Program-made: the position numbers and the translations under genes
Assembly: GCA_020226215.1 (NCBI GenBank)
Contig: CM035233.1
Span: 56,691,751 to 56,755,750 of the forward strand
Origin: Sindora glabra
Lineage: Eukaryota > Streptophyta > Magnoliopsida > Fabales > Fabaceae
Direction: 5' to 3'
DNA length: 64,000 nucleotides
Shown here: piece by piece, positions 41,351 through 54,523 of the stretch
Layout of the letters: every line of letters begins with the position of its first letter
Numbering within the stretch: the stretch's first letter is position 1
Notes under the pieces: model-generated
Databases searched by the model: none
The model's input: the letters and a program-made list of their open reading frames with translations, nothing else
What the model was told of the DNA's origin: nothing

Positions 41351-42530
41351 AAACATAAAATAAAAGCCAAAATTATCTTCAAATTATATATTATATAATA
41401 ATTATTTCTATTTATTATTATGTTAAAAATGCAATCAATGGGAGTTAAACTTTAAACTTTTAACAAATAATGCCTATAATGTAATCATTATACTAATGAT
41501 TTTTATTTGAAATAATAAATAAACTATATGGCAATTGTTATAGTATTCTTAGAAGTTCAAAATTTGAAATGATGTGGCAAATTTTAAAACTGTTATATTG
41601 AAATTATTTAATTATAATTACTTACTTTTTAATAGACGTGATTAAACAAATTTAATCTAATAATTTTTTAAATTATCAGATTACTTCAAATTTTGAAACC
41701 TTCAATGCATCATAAGCTTTACTAAACTATATTATTTAACATTAAATTTAGGATAAGATTTTAAGCATTGAATAAGTATGCAAGTTTACAATATTATTTT
41801 ATTTAAATAAAAAGATATGATGATAATTATCAACATAAATTATTAGCATTGAAACATTCAAATCTATAATTACAAAGAATTGTAAAAATTTATCCAATTT
41901 TTCTTAGTTGAAACCAATCCACCCATCCATATCATTATTTTAAAAAAATTGTTGTGAATAATCTTATTATAGATATTTATCTTTGAAAATTATAATAGTC
42001 AATGAGAAGGAGACAATTATTTCAAACAAGCGAGATATCTATCTCAGATCATGTCCTACTTGAATCATTAAATATTTTTTTGATTAATTTTTTTAATACA
42101 AAACATATAATATACTAACATGTTCTCCAAAAATAAAGTGTTGGTATACTAATACAACAATTAATATAAATGTATAATATATAATTACTCATGTAAATCT
42201 TTATAAGTTTAAATTTAATTCATTATTAATATAAAATAATTTATATTATTAACTATTTATAAATAAAAATATATATTATTAAATATATAATAATCATTTT
42301 ATAGTTCATTATACTTTATTTTTGCTTGGCGCATACTTGTACTTTACTTAAAAAGTCACCATTAATAAGCAAAATTAGCCCTAATTAAGAAGTAGAAGGA
42401 AGGTAAAAAACACAATGTACAATCATGCAAAACTATTGCTACTTATAAAATTCAAAAGGTACCTAATCATATAAATTTACTTGATCATGTGGTCATTGTG
42501 GGTGTTTGTTTTATCACCTTATCAAGTTTT
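41350..42530. other. AT-rich intergenic stretch
   Basis: No gene or intact element recognised. Confidence 0.5.
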
Positions 42531-43850
42531 GGTTGGCTTAAATTTGTAATCAAATTTGCTTAAAATTTCTCATTGCTCAAGCTAAGGGGTGGTAATGCAT
42601 CAACCTGTAAATTTATAAAATAAATATAAAAGAGTAAGTTTAGGATTTAGTAAGCAAACATTATAAGGAAATAATATCATAATAAATAAGTTACTAATCG
42701 AATTACTCTCCATTGTCTTTAGCCCAAGCATATGTATTTGCACAATTTAGGACTTACTAATGATTTAGCATTTTCATACAATCTTTATGCATCAATGTCT
42801 TTTATAAACATTTAATTGTCAATCAATAGAGTACAATATAAGAAAAGTCATTAAATTTTCTTGTAACTCTTATTCATTACAAGCTCATTCTTATCTCTCC
42901 AAGTCATCTTTATTTTTCATAAGCAATTCTAGATTTGGTGTATGGTTAAAAGTAATAATAATTTGCCCTCGCTGTATTTTTTATCTCAATTCATAATAGT
43001 TATAATAAATTTTCCAATAAAATTGTATCATAATCAACATTCATGCATTAGAACAAATTACCAATACTATTACATCATTTTCGATTCATACATAGCATAA
43101 ACATACCTTGAGTAGCCTTTTTTATATGATCTTACTATAAAAATCAAATTTTTATCCTTTAAATCAATTGGGGAATTGATTTTGAGTTTTCCAATAAGTT
43201 TTTGAAAATCCTGAATCAACTAGGTAATTAATTCAAGTAAGTTAATTTTTAATTTTGGATGGTATGAATCGATTTAGTGCAAGACACATTACTCTTTAAT
43301 CCTTATTTATTAATCAATTATGATCCTTAAATTCTAGTTTTGTACAAATTGAATTTACTCAAGGCTAAAATTTCTACATTTTAAGCCCAATAAATTAATT
43401 CATTAATTAATTCATGTATGCAATTATGCAGGAAAAATACTATTCATTTATGAAGCATTTCATCAAAAACCTATCTTTTGTGCTACTTCAAGTCATACTA
43501 GCAATACAAAACATGTTAGATCCTCTTTAGAATTTTAGAATTTTATATTATGAAAGGTAATAATTGATTTTTGCATTGACAAATCAAAATTAAAATTTTA
43601 TGTGGAAAGAATAAATTATAATAAAGAAAGCATGAATTAGACATTAAGGAAAAGGTAATTAAAAGTTTAGAATGAAATTTTAGGGTAACTAAAAATAAAT
43701 TATTTGAATGGGCTTAAAATGAGAAACGTGAAAGATTTAATTGAAAAAAAGTATATTGAATAAAAGAAATAAAAGTTACAAATATTTAAAGGTGAGTGTG
43801 TGAATATGAAGAAGATTTAGAATGAATTTATGAAAGCACCTCTGCCTTAT
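42530..43850 (-). repeat. LTR-like relic, minus orientation
   Basis: Reverse-complemented, 42590-42665 reads TTGCTTACTAAATCCTAAACTTAC...TTTACAGGTTGATGCATTACCACC. This parallels 45140-45225 on the plus strand (TACTCACTAAGCATCAGACTTATTGC...CAGGTTAATTTTCTACCACC). The block resembles a conserved segment in plant Ty3/gypsy LTRs. No coding sequence is attached and exact ends are not visible. Confidence 0.35.
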
Positions 43851-45590
43851 TGGACCTAACTTCAGTCCAATTCTTATTATTCCTCATTTTTTAACCTTGT
43901 ACTCTATCCTTTTAACTTTTTTCCCTTTTTTCCTCCTTTTTCTTTCCTTTCCAATTTCTTTAACTAAGTTAAAAAGGAGTTAATTTTCATCAAATCCCTC
44001 ATTCAAAGATGGTAAGACTTTTATGACTACTAAATTCCTTAATATTTTCTTTGGATTTAAAAGGGCTTGAATATTTAAACAAAAAGAAAGAGAATAAATC
44101 TTAATGTGGAAATCTTTGAGATTTTGGTTAATTAGGGCTGAAAGATAACAAATTCAATCTTTTGAATCCTCTTTTATATTAGGTGAATAAACATTCTAAC
44201 CTTAGTTTAAAGATTTAAAGGGTTTTATTTAGTTTAAGTTTTGGGTTTAATGATGTATGTGATGAATATGATAATTTGTGTTTAATTATTGGAAATAACT
44301 TAAATAAGGTTCCTTTAAGATGTATTCAAGATCTCATAAGGATTGATAGAGTAATAAATGCATAAGAGTGGCATTAATGACGAAGTAAACAATGCCTCGA
44401 CTAAAAACCTATAAAAATTATAATGATAATTGACTATATAATTAACTATGGTTTAAAAATTATTCTTTGGATAGTTATCATTGACTATATAGCTAAATAC
44501 ATACATGCAGTGTTAGCCTTAAGAGGCCAAAGGACTTATTATTTGGGTAACCATAGTTAACTTTTTGACTAGGCTTCACTCTTTAAAGGTCCCTAATCGA
44601 CTATCTAGTTGACTATGGATTTAAAAGAATTGTACTATAAGAAAAGACTTGACTATGAAATGTTATATAATATTGTGTTTATTACTTATATGATGAATGA
44701 TGATAAAAATAAAATGCGTGGCTATACAAAGAGGCATGGAATCATTATGGCTTGAATTATATGATCTTGATGAGAAAATTTATGTTGAATTGTAAGTAAT
44801 GTGATGGAAGCAATGTAATATGTGAAAATTAAATCCAATAAGGATGAGGCATAATTTAAGAGGCACAAGGATGAGTTCAAGAGGGATAAGGCTAATTGGG
44901 ATATATAAAGAGATTTACTTATTTTCTTTATTTTGTTTTGTGTATTGCATGATAAAATTACAATATGAATGAATATGTGTATTTGAATGAAGGCACTGAT
45001 TAGTATTAATGTTTATAAACTAATATGATGTTACTAATGAAAGTTATATTATGAAATTTGTGGTTTAAATGTTTAGGTTTACAAGACGATAAATTTAATC
45101 GATAAGTTATAATCATTATTTATGTTTGATTGTGTTAGAATATTTACTCACTAAGCATCAGACTTATTGCTTCGTATATTTTCTTTACAAATAATCAGGT
45201 TAATTTTCTACCACCACCTTAAAGTTAAACTCTCAAGAGATTTAACAATATAACTTGGACAATATTAGATATTTTAATGTAAATGTTTTAGGCCTTCATT
45301 TATATAGGGTAAGAATGGTAGAAGGATAATACCCTATTCTTTTAAGATTAGTTATGCTAACTTATCCTTAAGTTTGATGTATTATAAATAGGACTAACTT
45401 TTTTTAGTAATTAAATCATAAATTGTTAAATGAAATTATCATCTTTTCTTCTTATTTCTTGAAACTTTTCCAAATTTCTATATATGCCTTAAAATGTTAA
45501 TGTGGAATGTATATTAGGTTAGGAGAAATTGGATAACGGGTTGCACATTGGTTATGACTAGGATTGGGTTGTGATAAAATAACAAAACAA
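43851..45590 (+). repeat. LTR-like relic, plus orientation
   Basis: This is the partner of the inverted relic at 42530-43850. It has a pyrimidine-rich leader-like block (43855-43975), an AT-rich middle, the CACTAAGCATCAGACTTATTGC block at 45150, and an end-like stretch GGTTGCACATTGGTTATGACTAGG (45540-45563) reminiscent of gypsy LTR 3' ends. No target duplication found. Confidence 0.35.
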
Positions 45591-47220
45591 CAACGTTTAC
45601 ATTAAATATATTAAGAAAGTTGTATTAAACAACATTCTATATTATTTTATACCAATCTAAGTAAATATACCTAAAACTTAATTCATTCAAATCATAAAAA
45701 GGAAATAGAATGCTTACTAATGATTGTAGATAAGACCTTAGGTGGCATGATGGGAGATTATCTTGCTCTTAAATAAAAAAAAAATTACAGGTGTGAGGTT
45801 AGGGCATCAAATCTTCTTTTTATTCCAAAACTCAAACCATCCAAAGAACAAAGAAGAAATTAGAAAAAAAAGTATTACAATTATTTAAGTGTAATGACCT
45901 TGACCTCTCTTGGTTTGAGAAGCTAAAAGGATGAAAAGGATTGAAAGTGTGATATGTGAAAAGATGGAGATCAGGAAGTAATTAGTTTAGAGAAAATGAA
46001 GAGTTTCAATAGGTTTTAGGAGAAATATGGGAAGCTAGCCTTGAGGGCAAATTAGAAATTACATTCTTAAATTTTTCTCCACACTCACATACTCATCCTT
46101 AGTCATTTTTGACTTCGACTACTCATACTTGGCTATCTTTTAAATTATTTGCACAATAATATTTACTTACACCAACATTAAATTTATTACTTATTTTCAC
46201 ATAAAACATTTCAATTCTCCTAAGTGTAATAGTTTTGCCATAATAAGGCATGAATGAATAAAGAAAATTTTAAATAATGATTAGGGAAAGAAAAATCCAA
46301 ATAATGCAATCGGTAACTAAAATAATAATATTAATAATAGATGAAATTTTGCTTCATTTACTAGCATCATATCTGTTTTAGACTTGTTTAAAAAGTAAGA
46401 AAATCTTTTAACTTTAAGATATTTCATTTTCAATCATTCATGGAAATGGTGATGAAAGATAATTACTACCTTTTTCATAGTTTTGCATTAATGCTTATTC
46501 CTTTATTTAATTGGATCTTCAAGACCTATCAAATCTCAACATCTAACATTCATGATCGGTAATTCTTACCTCAAAGAAAATAAAAAAGAAAGAGATAGAA
46601 GAAAGGCAATCAAGTGATGAAAGCAATAATGAAAAAGGCTATGGATGAATAATATGCAATTGGCTCTAGCACTGGTGGCTTCATCTCTTGCTTTCACCAT
46701 TCCATTCTCATTATCTTATCTTTATATTCTTCCATCCTTGAAATCAAATGTTTTTGCATCCATAACTCCTCTTCCTCAAGAGTCACCACTAGCACACATG
46801 CATTATCCACTTCTTTCTTGTATAAACACTTTAACTCTCAATATGGATGCCAAGTCCAGGGAAAAGATATGAATATAGTCAACAATGGTTGCCGTTAATT
46901 AGTTTGTTGCTACATATACACATATATAATCTCTTCCACCATAATAATGGAATTGTGAAACTATAATAGAAGTTACTTTAAGAGGAACCAATTTTAGAAG
47001 TCACCTGAAATACAACAAATTATATTGGTAACTAATACAAATTAACCACAAATCCTCATATTAAAATCTTCATATTAAAAGGATTTCTTTTACAGTTGTC
47101 CTTTATTCAAACATATAACGATTAGATTATGATATATTTCTATTGATTAGAAAGTTGTTTCTTTCTTGAGAGGATGGCAATTGTCCTTTAAAAAGACAGT
47201 ATTCAAAACACAATATGTGC
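45591..47220. other. AT-rich intergenic stretch
   Basis: No gene recognised. The 75-codon frame at 46645-46872 begins with a hydrophobic, signal-peptide-like stretch (MQLALALVASSLAF) but has no family match I know and no supporting context. Confidence 0.5.
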
Positions 47221-47711
47221 TAGGGTTGATTAAAATTTTTTAAACAACTTTTAACTGATTGATTGAATTCGAGGTTAGTCAATTAAAAATAATTAATATG
47301 CTTAATTCTGCAGGTAGCAAAGAAAAAAATTTACAATTATCAACAATTCAATTAATAGTAGTTGAAATATCCTAAATCACACAAAATCACTCTTAACTGA
47401 AATATAATAAAAGAAACCAAAACGATGTCATTTTAATTATTATGAAACACCAATATTGATGCATTGGAGGCAAATAATTGTTCTTAACCGTTTTTAACTA
47501 GTTTTGAATACATTACTATGTGTCTTATAATTGTCAAGTTTTAACTTGTTGATATTTGTTCTTAACCAGCCAAAATTAATGTTATTAGTTAAATTCAATT
47601 AAGAATATGTGTTTAATCAATTTTGATTTAAAAAATGATAACAACAATTAATAATGGTAGGTTAAAAAACGATCCTTAACTATTTTTAACCGATTAGTAG
47701 TCACCCTATCT
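47221..47711. mobile_element. Possible hAT-type non-autonomous element (~490 bp)
   Basis: The left end reads TAGGGTTGATTAAAA; the right end, reverse-complemented, reads TAGGGTGACTACTAATCGG. The interior repeats TTAACCG/CGGTTAA-type phrases in both orientations and has an AAACGATGTCATTTT motif. Such TAGGG termini suit hAT, but no clear 8-bp target duplication was found. Confidence 0.35.
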
Positions 47712-48400
47712 GCAATCCAAAATTAATTCAAATATACAACATTACCCCATTTAAGCTTGTAATAACCATAAGCAGGCAACCTGTGTAATACTTACTGCGG
47801 ACGTAAACGCAAGTTCGATTTGATAAATTTTCAAATCCAACCAAAGGAGTTGAATGAATCATTTGTATAAACGATGTTTTAAACCAGATCATGTAGTTCA
47901 ACAAGAAGATCAATGAAAAAAAAAAACCAAAGCCATTAATATCTAAAAAGTCAAATATGCTAAAACTTGAAAAACTTACCGTTGACCATTCAATTAAAAC
48001 ATTTGGTTTAAAAATTGAACTGCAAAATAAACAAAAATTTTGCTAAAATAAATAAATGGAGTAAAACAATATTCAATTTCGCTCTTAAAACTCTGATATT
48101 CCTAAATAAAATTTAAGAATCAATCGAAAATAAGAGGTATGTAAATTTAGAAAATAAAAGTAAACAAGGCTTAATATATAAAGCAGAACTCAGTAGCAAT
48201 AAGTCAACAAATGATCAAATGCGATTCTGAATGTAGCTGCAAGTGCTCGGAAGTCAACATGGAAGTACTGTGAAAGGCCGGAAAATTTCAAGGATACCTT
48301 AAATATATGCATACATGTTGGATGCCTTGTATACTTACATATAAACTTACTTTTTCCCGGCCTCAAATGAATTGGATAGAAAACAATGTACCGTATAAAA
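47712..48400. other. Intergenic stretch
   Basis: No gene recognised. GAAAGGCCGGAAAA (48270) and TTTTTCCCGGCCTC (48351) form an inverted pair about 80 bp apart. Confidence 0.4.
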
Positions 48401-50319
48401 ACAAAAGAGCAAACAACTCCCGGTGGTTGTATTTTACTCTCACAAACTTTAAAAATAGTTAAATTACCCCTTAAAATTATATAAAAAATAAATTTTATTC
48501 TACAGTTAGCAAATTAATAAAAAATATTAGAAAAAATTATAAATTATTTTCAATAATTATGAAATGATTACATTTTGTTCTTATTAACTTTGACAAATTA
48601 TAATTTGAACCCTCACTTATATGAAACTTACAAGTAATACTCATTATCTACTTAATTAGCTCTTTTATTAAATTACATGACTTTTTAAAAAAGTTTTTAA
48701 ATATAAATCATAATATTATTATATGTTAGATTATCACATCATTTTTTTACATAATTTTTATATTATATAATTAATAAAAATTTAATTAAATACTTGAAAA
48801 TGAATTGTGAAATTATGAGTAAAAATAATAATAAATTAATACACAATAATGTTGTAATTCATATTTACTACTCTTATTCAATATTGACATCATTATCCAA
48901 TTTTTTTCTTTAAATTAGTCACTTATTCCTTAGAATATAAGCCGGAAATATTAAGTAAAAATGTGAAATAAATGGAAATGCTATAATACATGAAAAAAGA
49001 TCAAAAACTTATCATTTTCATTTCATACGATCAAATTCAATTTAATTTTAATACTACAACGATCATGGTAGTAATAAATAATAATTTCTATTCTACCACT
49101 CAAGATTTTTTTTATCAATTTATTTTATTTAAATTTTAATAATTATATAATTTACAAATTATCTTTAGTTTATTTCTTTATAATTTATCATTCATTATAA
49201 TACTAGACTAATATATCTATTTTTAGAAAGAGATTACATTAATTGGTAAGTTTACTTTATTTGCTAAAAACATTTTTTTTATAAATTTGTTACAATTCTA
49301 AAGTTTTCATTTATAATCTTTTATCTCAAAAACAATAAAACTTCAACAATACAAGTAGATTAAAATTATAATCTTTTTTGAGATAAAAACTTATAAATGA
49401 AAACTTTAGAATTATAACAAATTTATAAAAAAATGTGTTTAGCAAATAAAGTAAACTTACTAACTAATATAATCACTTTCTAAAAGTAGATATATCAGTG
49501 TAAATATGAGTATTACAATGAACGAAAAATTATAAAGAAATAAACTAAAGATAATTTATAAATTATATAATTATTAAAATTTAAATAAAATGAATTGATA
49601 AAATTTTTTGGAGATGTAAAATAGAAATTATTACTTATCACCACCGTGATCGTTATAGTATTAAAATTAAATTGAATATGATCATATGAAATAAAAATGA
49701 TAAGTTTTTAGTCTTTTTTCATGTAATATAGCATTTGTGTTTATTTCACTTTTTTATTTAATATTGTCAACCTATATTTTATGGAATGAATGACTAATTC
49801 AAACAAAAAAAATCAAATAATGGTGGTCAATATTGAATAGCAAAATATGAATTATGATATTACTGTGTGTTAATTTATTATATCATTTTTTAGTCATAAT
49901 TTCAAAATTTATTTTTAAGTACTTAATTAAATTTTTATATATTTAATTTAATTGTTATTAATTATACAACATAAAAATTATGTGATAATCTAACATATAA
50001 TAATATTATGATTTATACTTAATTTTTTTTAAAAAAATATGTAATTTAATAAAAAGGTTATTTAAGTAGATGATGAGTGTTACTTGTAAATTTTAGGGTT
50101 AAAACTAAAATTTTTCAAAGTTAACAAGAGCAAAATGTAATCATTTCATAGCTATTACGGGTAATTTATAATTTTCTTTAATATTTTATGTTAATTCATT
50201 AATAATAAGGGTAAAATTCAACTTTTATATAGTTTTAGTAGATAATTTATCTCTTTTTAAAGTTTGTGGGGTAAGATACAACCATTTTATAATTAGTAGG
50301 GGTTATTTGTATTTTTCTC
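48401..50319. mobile_element. 1.9-kb inverted repeat (foldback / long-TIR MULE type)
   Basis: Two arms of about 0.95 kb are reverse complements, centred near 49355. Outer arm ends: CAAAAGAGCAAACAACTCCC on the left; GAAAAATACAAATAACCCC when the right is reverse-complemented. Matching inner blocks include CACAAACTTTAAAAA, ATGAAATGATTACATTTTG and, near the centre, TTTTCATTTATAATCTTTTATCTC against GAGATAAAAACTTATAAATGAAAA. There is no coding sequence. Termini with GAAAAATRCAAATAACCCC recall non-autonomous plant Mutator-like elements with very long terminal repeats, but the expected 9-bp target duplication was not seen. Confidence 0.8.
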
Positions 50320-51300
50320 AAAACAAAATATCATTAGGGGAAATTAGAGGATATAAAAATCCACAAATAAATGAAGAACTCAAAATGTTAAAATGGAAAG
50401 ATAACTGTGTTATGAAAATAAAATTAGAATGGTAAAAATTTAGAGAAAGAAAATAGGGCAAAAGAAGTTTTTTTCATTTCTAAATGTATATATAAAATTC
50501 ATCGAATATTATTCACAGCTTAAAGAACCAATTGATGAGTATTACTAATTGATATATTAATTAACAAGTATTACTAATTGATTATAATAAAAAATTTGAG
50601 TAAATATCAATTACAATAATTAATAGGTGAATTAAAAATATTTTACAGATATTCATATAGATAAATAAATACTTATAACAATATAATATATTATAATGAT
50701 TTATTTTTTGGAAGAAAATTTAATATTATAGATAATATAATAAAATTTGAAATGTTATTAAATTTAAAAATATTCAAATAAGTAATAAAATATATTTACA
50801 ATTTTACATGTTATTTTATATATAGAAAATTAATATTAATATTAATAATAAATGATTAATTTTATTAAATATATCTATTTAAATAATTAATATTATCAAT
50901 AACTTTTGACACTCAAATTGTATTTAATATTTTTTAAAGATTTTGTTCTTTTCTTTATATTTAAAGTTTGATCCATAATGTTATTAATTAATCAAATCAA
51001 TTATACAATAAGATATTAGTCAACCACTAAAATAATAATATAACTGCCAAATAGGGCTCCTAATTAATAGGAAATTAACTTTTTATGTCTTTCTTAAAAA
51101 CCTTCAATAGATAATTTATAATTTTTTAATTAAGGATATAAATTATAATTTATAAAGAGATAATTTGTCACTCAAGAATATAAAGTGTATTGTCAATCTT
51201 AATGTAAAACTAGTGATTTAATGACAAAAATTTAATTTCTTATATTTAATTTTATAAGAAATATAATTTTTTTAGAATTATCCCAAATGTTACATTTATC
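50320..51300. other. AT-rich stretch with MITE-like ends
   Basis: The sequence around 51020-51065 (CAACCACTAAAATAATAATA ... CTGCCAAATAGGGCTCC followed by TAA) looks like the right terminus of a Harbinger-type MITE. Its left terminus was not identified. No gene. Confidence 0.35.
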
Positions 51301-51689
51301 CTATCCTTTAAATAAACTCACGACAAACATAAATCCACTCAAGAATTTGTCAGAGGCACAGTCCGAAGACGAAACCAATGGCCCAAAGAATATGCCATGA
51401 AGGCATGAAAAAAGCCCCCCAGATTCCTAATAAAAACCGAGAGAATAAAACAAAATTATTATTATTATTATCTAACAAAAGGCATTGGGTGGCAGTTTTA
51501 TTATTTCCAGAATATAGAAATAAATATTTACCAAAAAACAGAAATATAGAAATAAATAAGTAAAATATTTTTCTTTCCGCAATTACTAAAAGGAACAAAA
51601 AGAAGGAAACTTCGTAACCACCCACAGGTAAACGAAAGCTGGTCTTCCAGGTTCGTGAAACAGACGCGACCAAGGAGCCGCCCCGTCTC

Positions 51690-52428
51690 TTCCTGCCTAC
51701 AAATATGAGATTCCTTCCCAGATTTTCCTGCAGCTTTCCCTACAGCCTTCGTGATTCCTTCAACCGCAAATTCGTTTTGTTTTGATAGCTCCATAAATTT
51801 GAGGTTTTGAAAGCACACCAGACATCTAAGACTTTGATTTGCTTACCATTCACACCGCCCGGGCTTGTTATCTTATTGCAGAGAACTTGCTGTTTTGTGC
51901 TAAGGTATCATGAACATTCGTCTCAATCTGTCTTATGTTTAATCTTTTCAGGCATTAGCGATCTGGGTTGTGTTCTGTTTGATCTACTTGTTCTGACGTC
52001 ATGGAGTTAGGTTCGTTTATTTATTTATTTATTTGTTTTTGGTCTTTTGAAGCTGATTTTCTTTGCTCGGCATCCTTTCTTCTGATAAAATTGGTATCTT
52101 TCCAGCTCATTATATAGGACCTGAGGGATTTTTGTTAAAAACCGAGTTTGGTGATTTCTTGTTGCCTTTTTTTCTCTGGATTTAGCTTCTTTTTAACTGT
52201 TTATTTGTTGATGGAATCTGTGTTTGTCCCTATATTAATCTCCTTGGCTTCTTTTGCCTTTATATTTAGGCATACTTGGCTATGTCTGCCAATTTAATGG
52301 AATCTCTGCTTTCTCTATTCTCTTCAAATAGAAGCATGCTTGTATTGCTAGATCCCCTGCTATAGTTTTTATATCTGTTTGCCCTTTTGATCAGGGTTAA
52401 AGCCAGGATTGCAAACGCTGATTTCTCC
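51690..52428 (+). promoter_or_regulatory. Promoter and 5' leader of the guanylate kinase gene
   Basis: Base composition shifts from AT-rich to mixed near 51650. A weak TATA-like ACAAATATGAG lies near 51699-51709, followed by pyrimidine-rich sequence suitable for a transcription start around 51720-51760. The leader is probably spliced: an acceptor TTTGATCAG lies at 52386-52394, with candidate donors upstream (for example TTAG|GTTCGT at 52010/52011). The leader between 51807 and 52010 contains a 67-codon upstream frame. Start site and leader splicing cannot be fixed from sequence alone. Confidence 0.45.
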
Positions 52429-54523
52429 ATGGTAAGCTTACTTCTTTCTTGCTATCTCATTGAGTATTCAGAGTGTTTACAGAAGTTTCCTGTTTTTACA
52501 GGGATTCAGCTACATAGTGGTGTTAAAATTTGGATTAAAATGCAGTTTTTAGTGTTTAATTTAATTAAATTTGGTTCTGATTCTTAGGGAGGGGCACCGG
52601 CATTCCTAGTTGATGACCTGCAAAATGGACAGCTTAACGGCTTTGAATTTAAAAAAGATACTTGCACAACATCCACTATCATTGGTGATAAAAAGGTATG
52701 TTCAAGCAATATTCCATCATGAACAGCTCTTACCTATTTAATTTGTTAGTCATGTACCCTGTCAATGGTCCGCCTAAACGTAGAAGCGGGTCTCCATTTG
52801 TTTGACAGTATGTCATTGGCGGAGCTGATGGTGAAACTTCGTTGACTGAAGTTCAAATTTTTAACCATGGTCTTGGGCAATGGTTAGTTTAAGTCTTCGT
52901 TGGCTTTACAGCTGTTTTTCCTGAGACTTTGTTTGATTGTTGATATTTAATTTTATGTGCAGGGTCAATCCCACTGTGCTGGGCACCAAACCCTTGTCAT
53001 GTAAAGGTCATTCGGCTGTGCTTTTGAAAGACCGATTGCTAATTGTGAAGAAGGGTGCTAAGCCAGATGATCACACATGGTTTTTGGAGGTTGGTGTTTT
53101 GCATTATTAATCTGATAATCCATGGGAACCTTCAAAAAAATTAGATTAATTTTCTAATTGGTGTTAAAATTTTTGTTTTGTCAATATTGGTAGGTGGACA
53201 CTCAATATGTTAGGCAACAAAAGAAAGTTTTGGGTACTGAGGTTGTTGCGTGGAGTAAGGGTGTGATGGGCAATTCCGAGAAGCCAATCGTCATCAGTGG
53301 CCCCTCTGGAGTAGGCAAAGGAACACTGATATCAATGCTCATGAAGGAATTCCCATCAATGTTTGGTTTTTCTGTAAGCCACACTACCCGTCCTCCAAGA
53401 GATATGGAGAAAGATGGTGTTCATTATCATTTTACCGAGAAGAGTATTATGGAGAAAGAGATAAAAGATGGAAAGTTTCTCGAGTTTGCTTCTGTGCATG
53501 GTAATCTTTATGGGACTAGCGTTGAGGCTGTTGAGCAGGTAGCAGATGCAGGGAAAGTAAGTTCCTTTCACTGAGATATTAGCATATTACTTTTAATTGG
53601 ATACTTGAGTATTTAGAACACTGAGAGAGCCATTTGTCTTTTGTTTCAGAGATGTATCCTTGATATTGATGTTCAAGGGGCGAGATCTGTGAGGACTAGT
53701 TCCATTGAAGCCTTATTTATCTTTGTGTGCCCCCCATCAATGGAGGAACTGGAGAAGCGCCTTCGTGATAGGTTAACAGTTGCTTCTTAGTCATTCTTTT
53801 AATTCTCAGATCTTTATAATATTGGTCTGAACTATAATGTTTTTTTACAGGGGAACAGAGACGGAAGAACAAATCCTGAAGCGGCTAAGGAATGCCAAGG
53901 CAGAGATTGAGCAAGGGAAATCATCAGGCATATATGATCACTTCTTATACAATGATAAACTTGAGGAATGCTATGAGAATCTTAAGGTAACTCCTGGCTG
54001 CTAATATGCATACTTGTGACTCTTGAAGAAGTTTGCAACAGTAAAAGATTCTGATATAAAATATCTGTGAGTGCAGAAACTATTGGGACTTGGTAATGGT
54101 GTCATCGGTCAACCCAAGTCAGGTAAGAATTCTCTTTAAAAAAATCAATCTGGTCTTAGTTGTACAAATTTATGATGGAGATGAATTTGATGTGTTGAAT
54201 ATGTCAATCCAGCGCCCAAAGAGTTCAACCTACCAGCAGATCATTCAGTGTCGAAAACTGATGACAAAATCATTATAAACGCAATCTCTCCAGGATTAGA
54301 AAAGGAACCAAAGAACTTGTAAGTGTTTTTTTTACTGGAACATATTTCGACTTGTTGGGCAACTGAGATTGAGAATTTTTACCGACTGTGAATTTGGATG
54401 AGCAGGATTATGCTGGATGTTTCCGCAACTAAAGGTGGTGCACCAGGGCGCACAAGAGGACTAAAATTCCTTGCCATTGACTCGTTTTCAGATGGATTGA
54501 CCGGAATGGATCAGCTTAGCTGA
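52429..54523 (+). CDS. GK1: Guanylate kinase (plant cytosolic type, Kelch-like N-terminal region)
   Basis: The enzyme phosphorylates GMP (and dGMP) to GDP with ATP. Ten coding exons with GT-AG introns: 52429-52431, 52588-52695, 52809-52882, 52963-53089, 53194-53556, 53650-53771, 53851-53986, 54077-54122, 54213-54318, 54406-54523, giving 400 residues with no frame break. Residues 1-104 form the Kelch-like N-terminal region typical of the plant enzymes (MGGAPAFLVDDLQNG, YVIGG). The kinase domain starts near 134: P-loop GPSGVGKGT at 140-148, GMP-binding SHTTRPPR (166-173) and YHF (182-184), FLEFASVHGNLYGT (200-213), and DIDVQGAR (230-237). A C-terminal extension follows 330. The start was chosen because ATG splices directly to GGAGGGGCACCGGC, matching family N-termini. 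The initiator codon sits at the very end of its exon. The gene appears functional. Confidence 0.95.

Noticed and set aside
46645..46872. Small secreted-protein candidate with a hydrophobic N-terminus
   Set aside because: No promoter-like context, no recognised family and AT-rich surroundings; chance cannot be excluded.
51350..51818. Overlapping frames on both strands upstream of guanylate kinase
   Set aside because: They overlap each other and the promoter/leader region and have no recognisable product.
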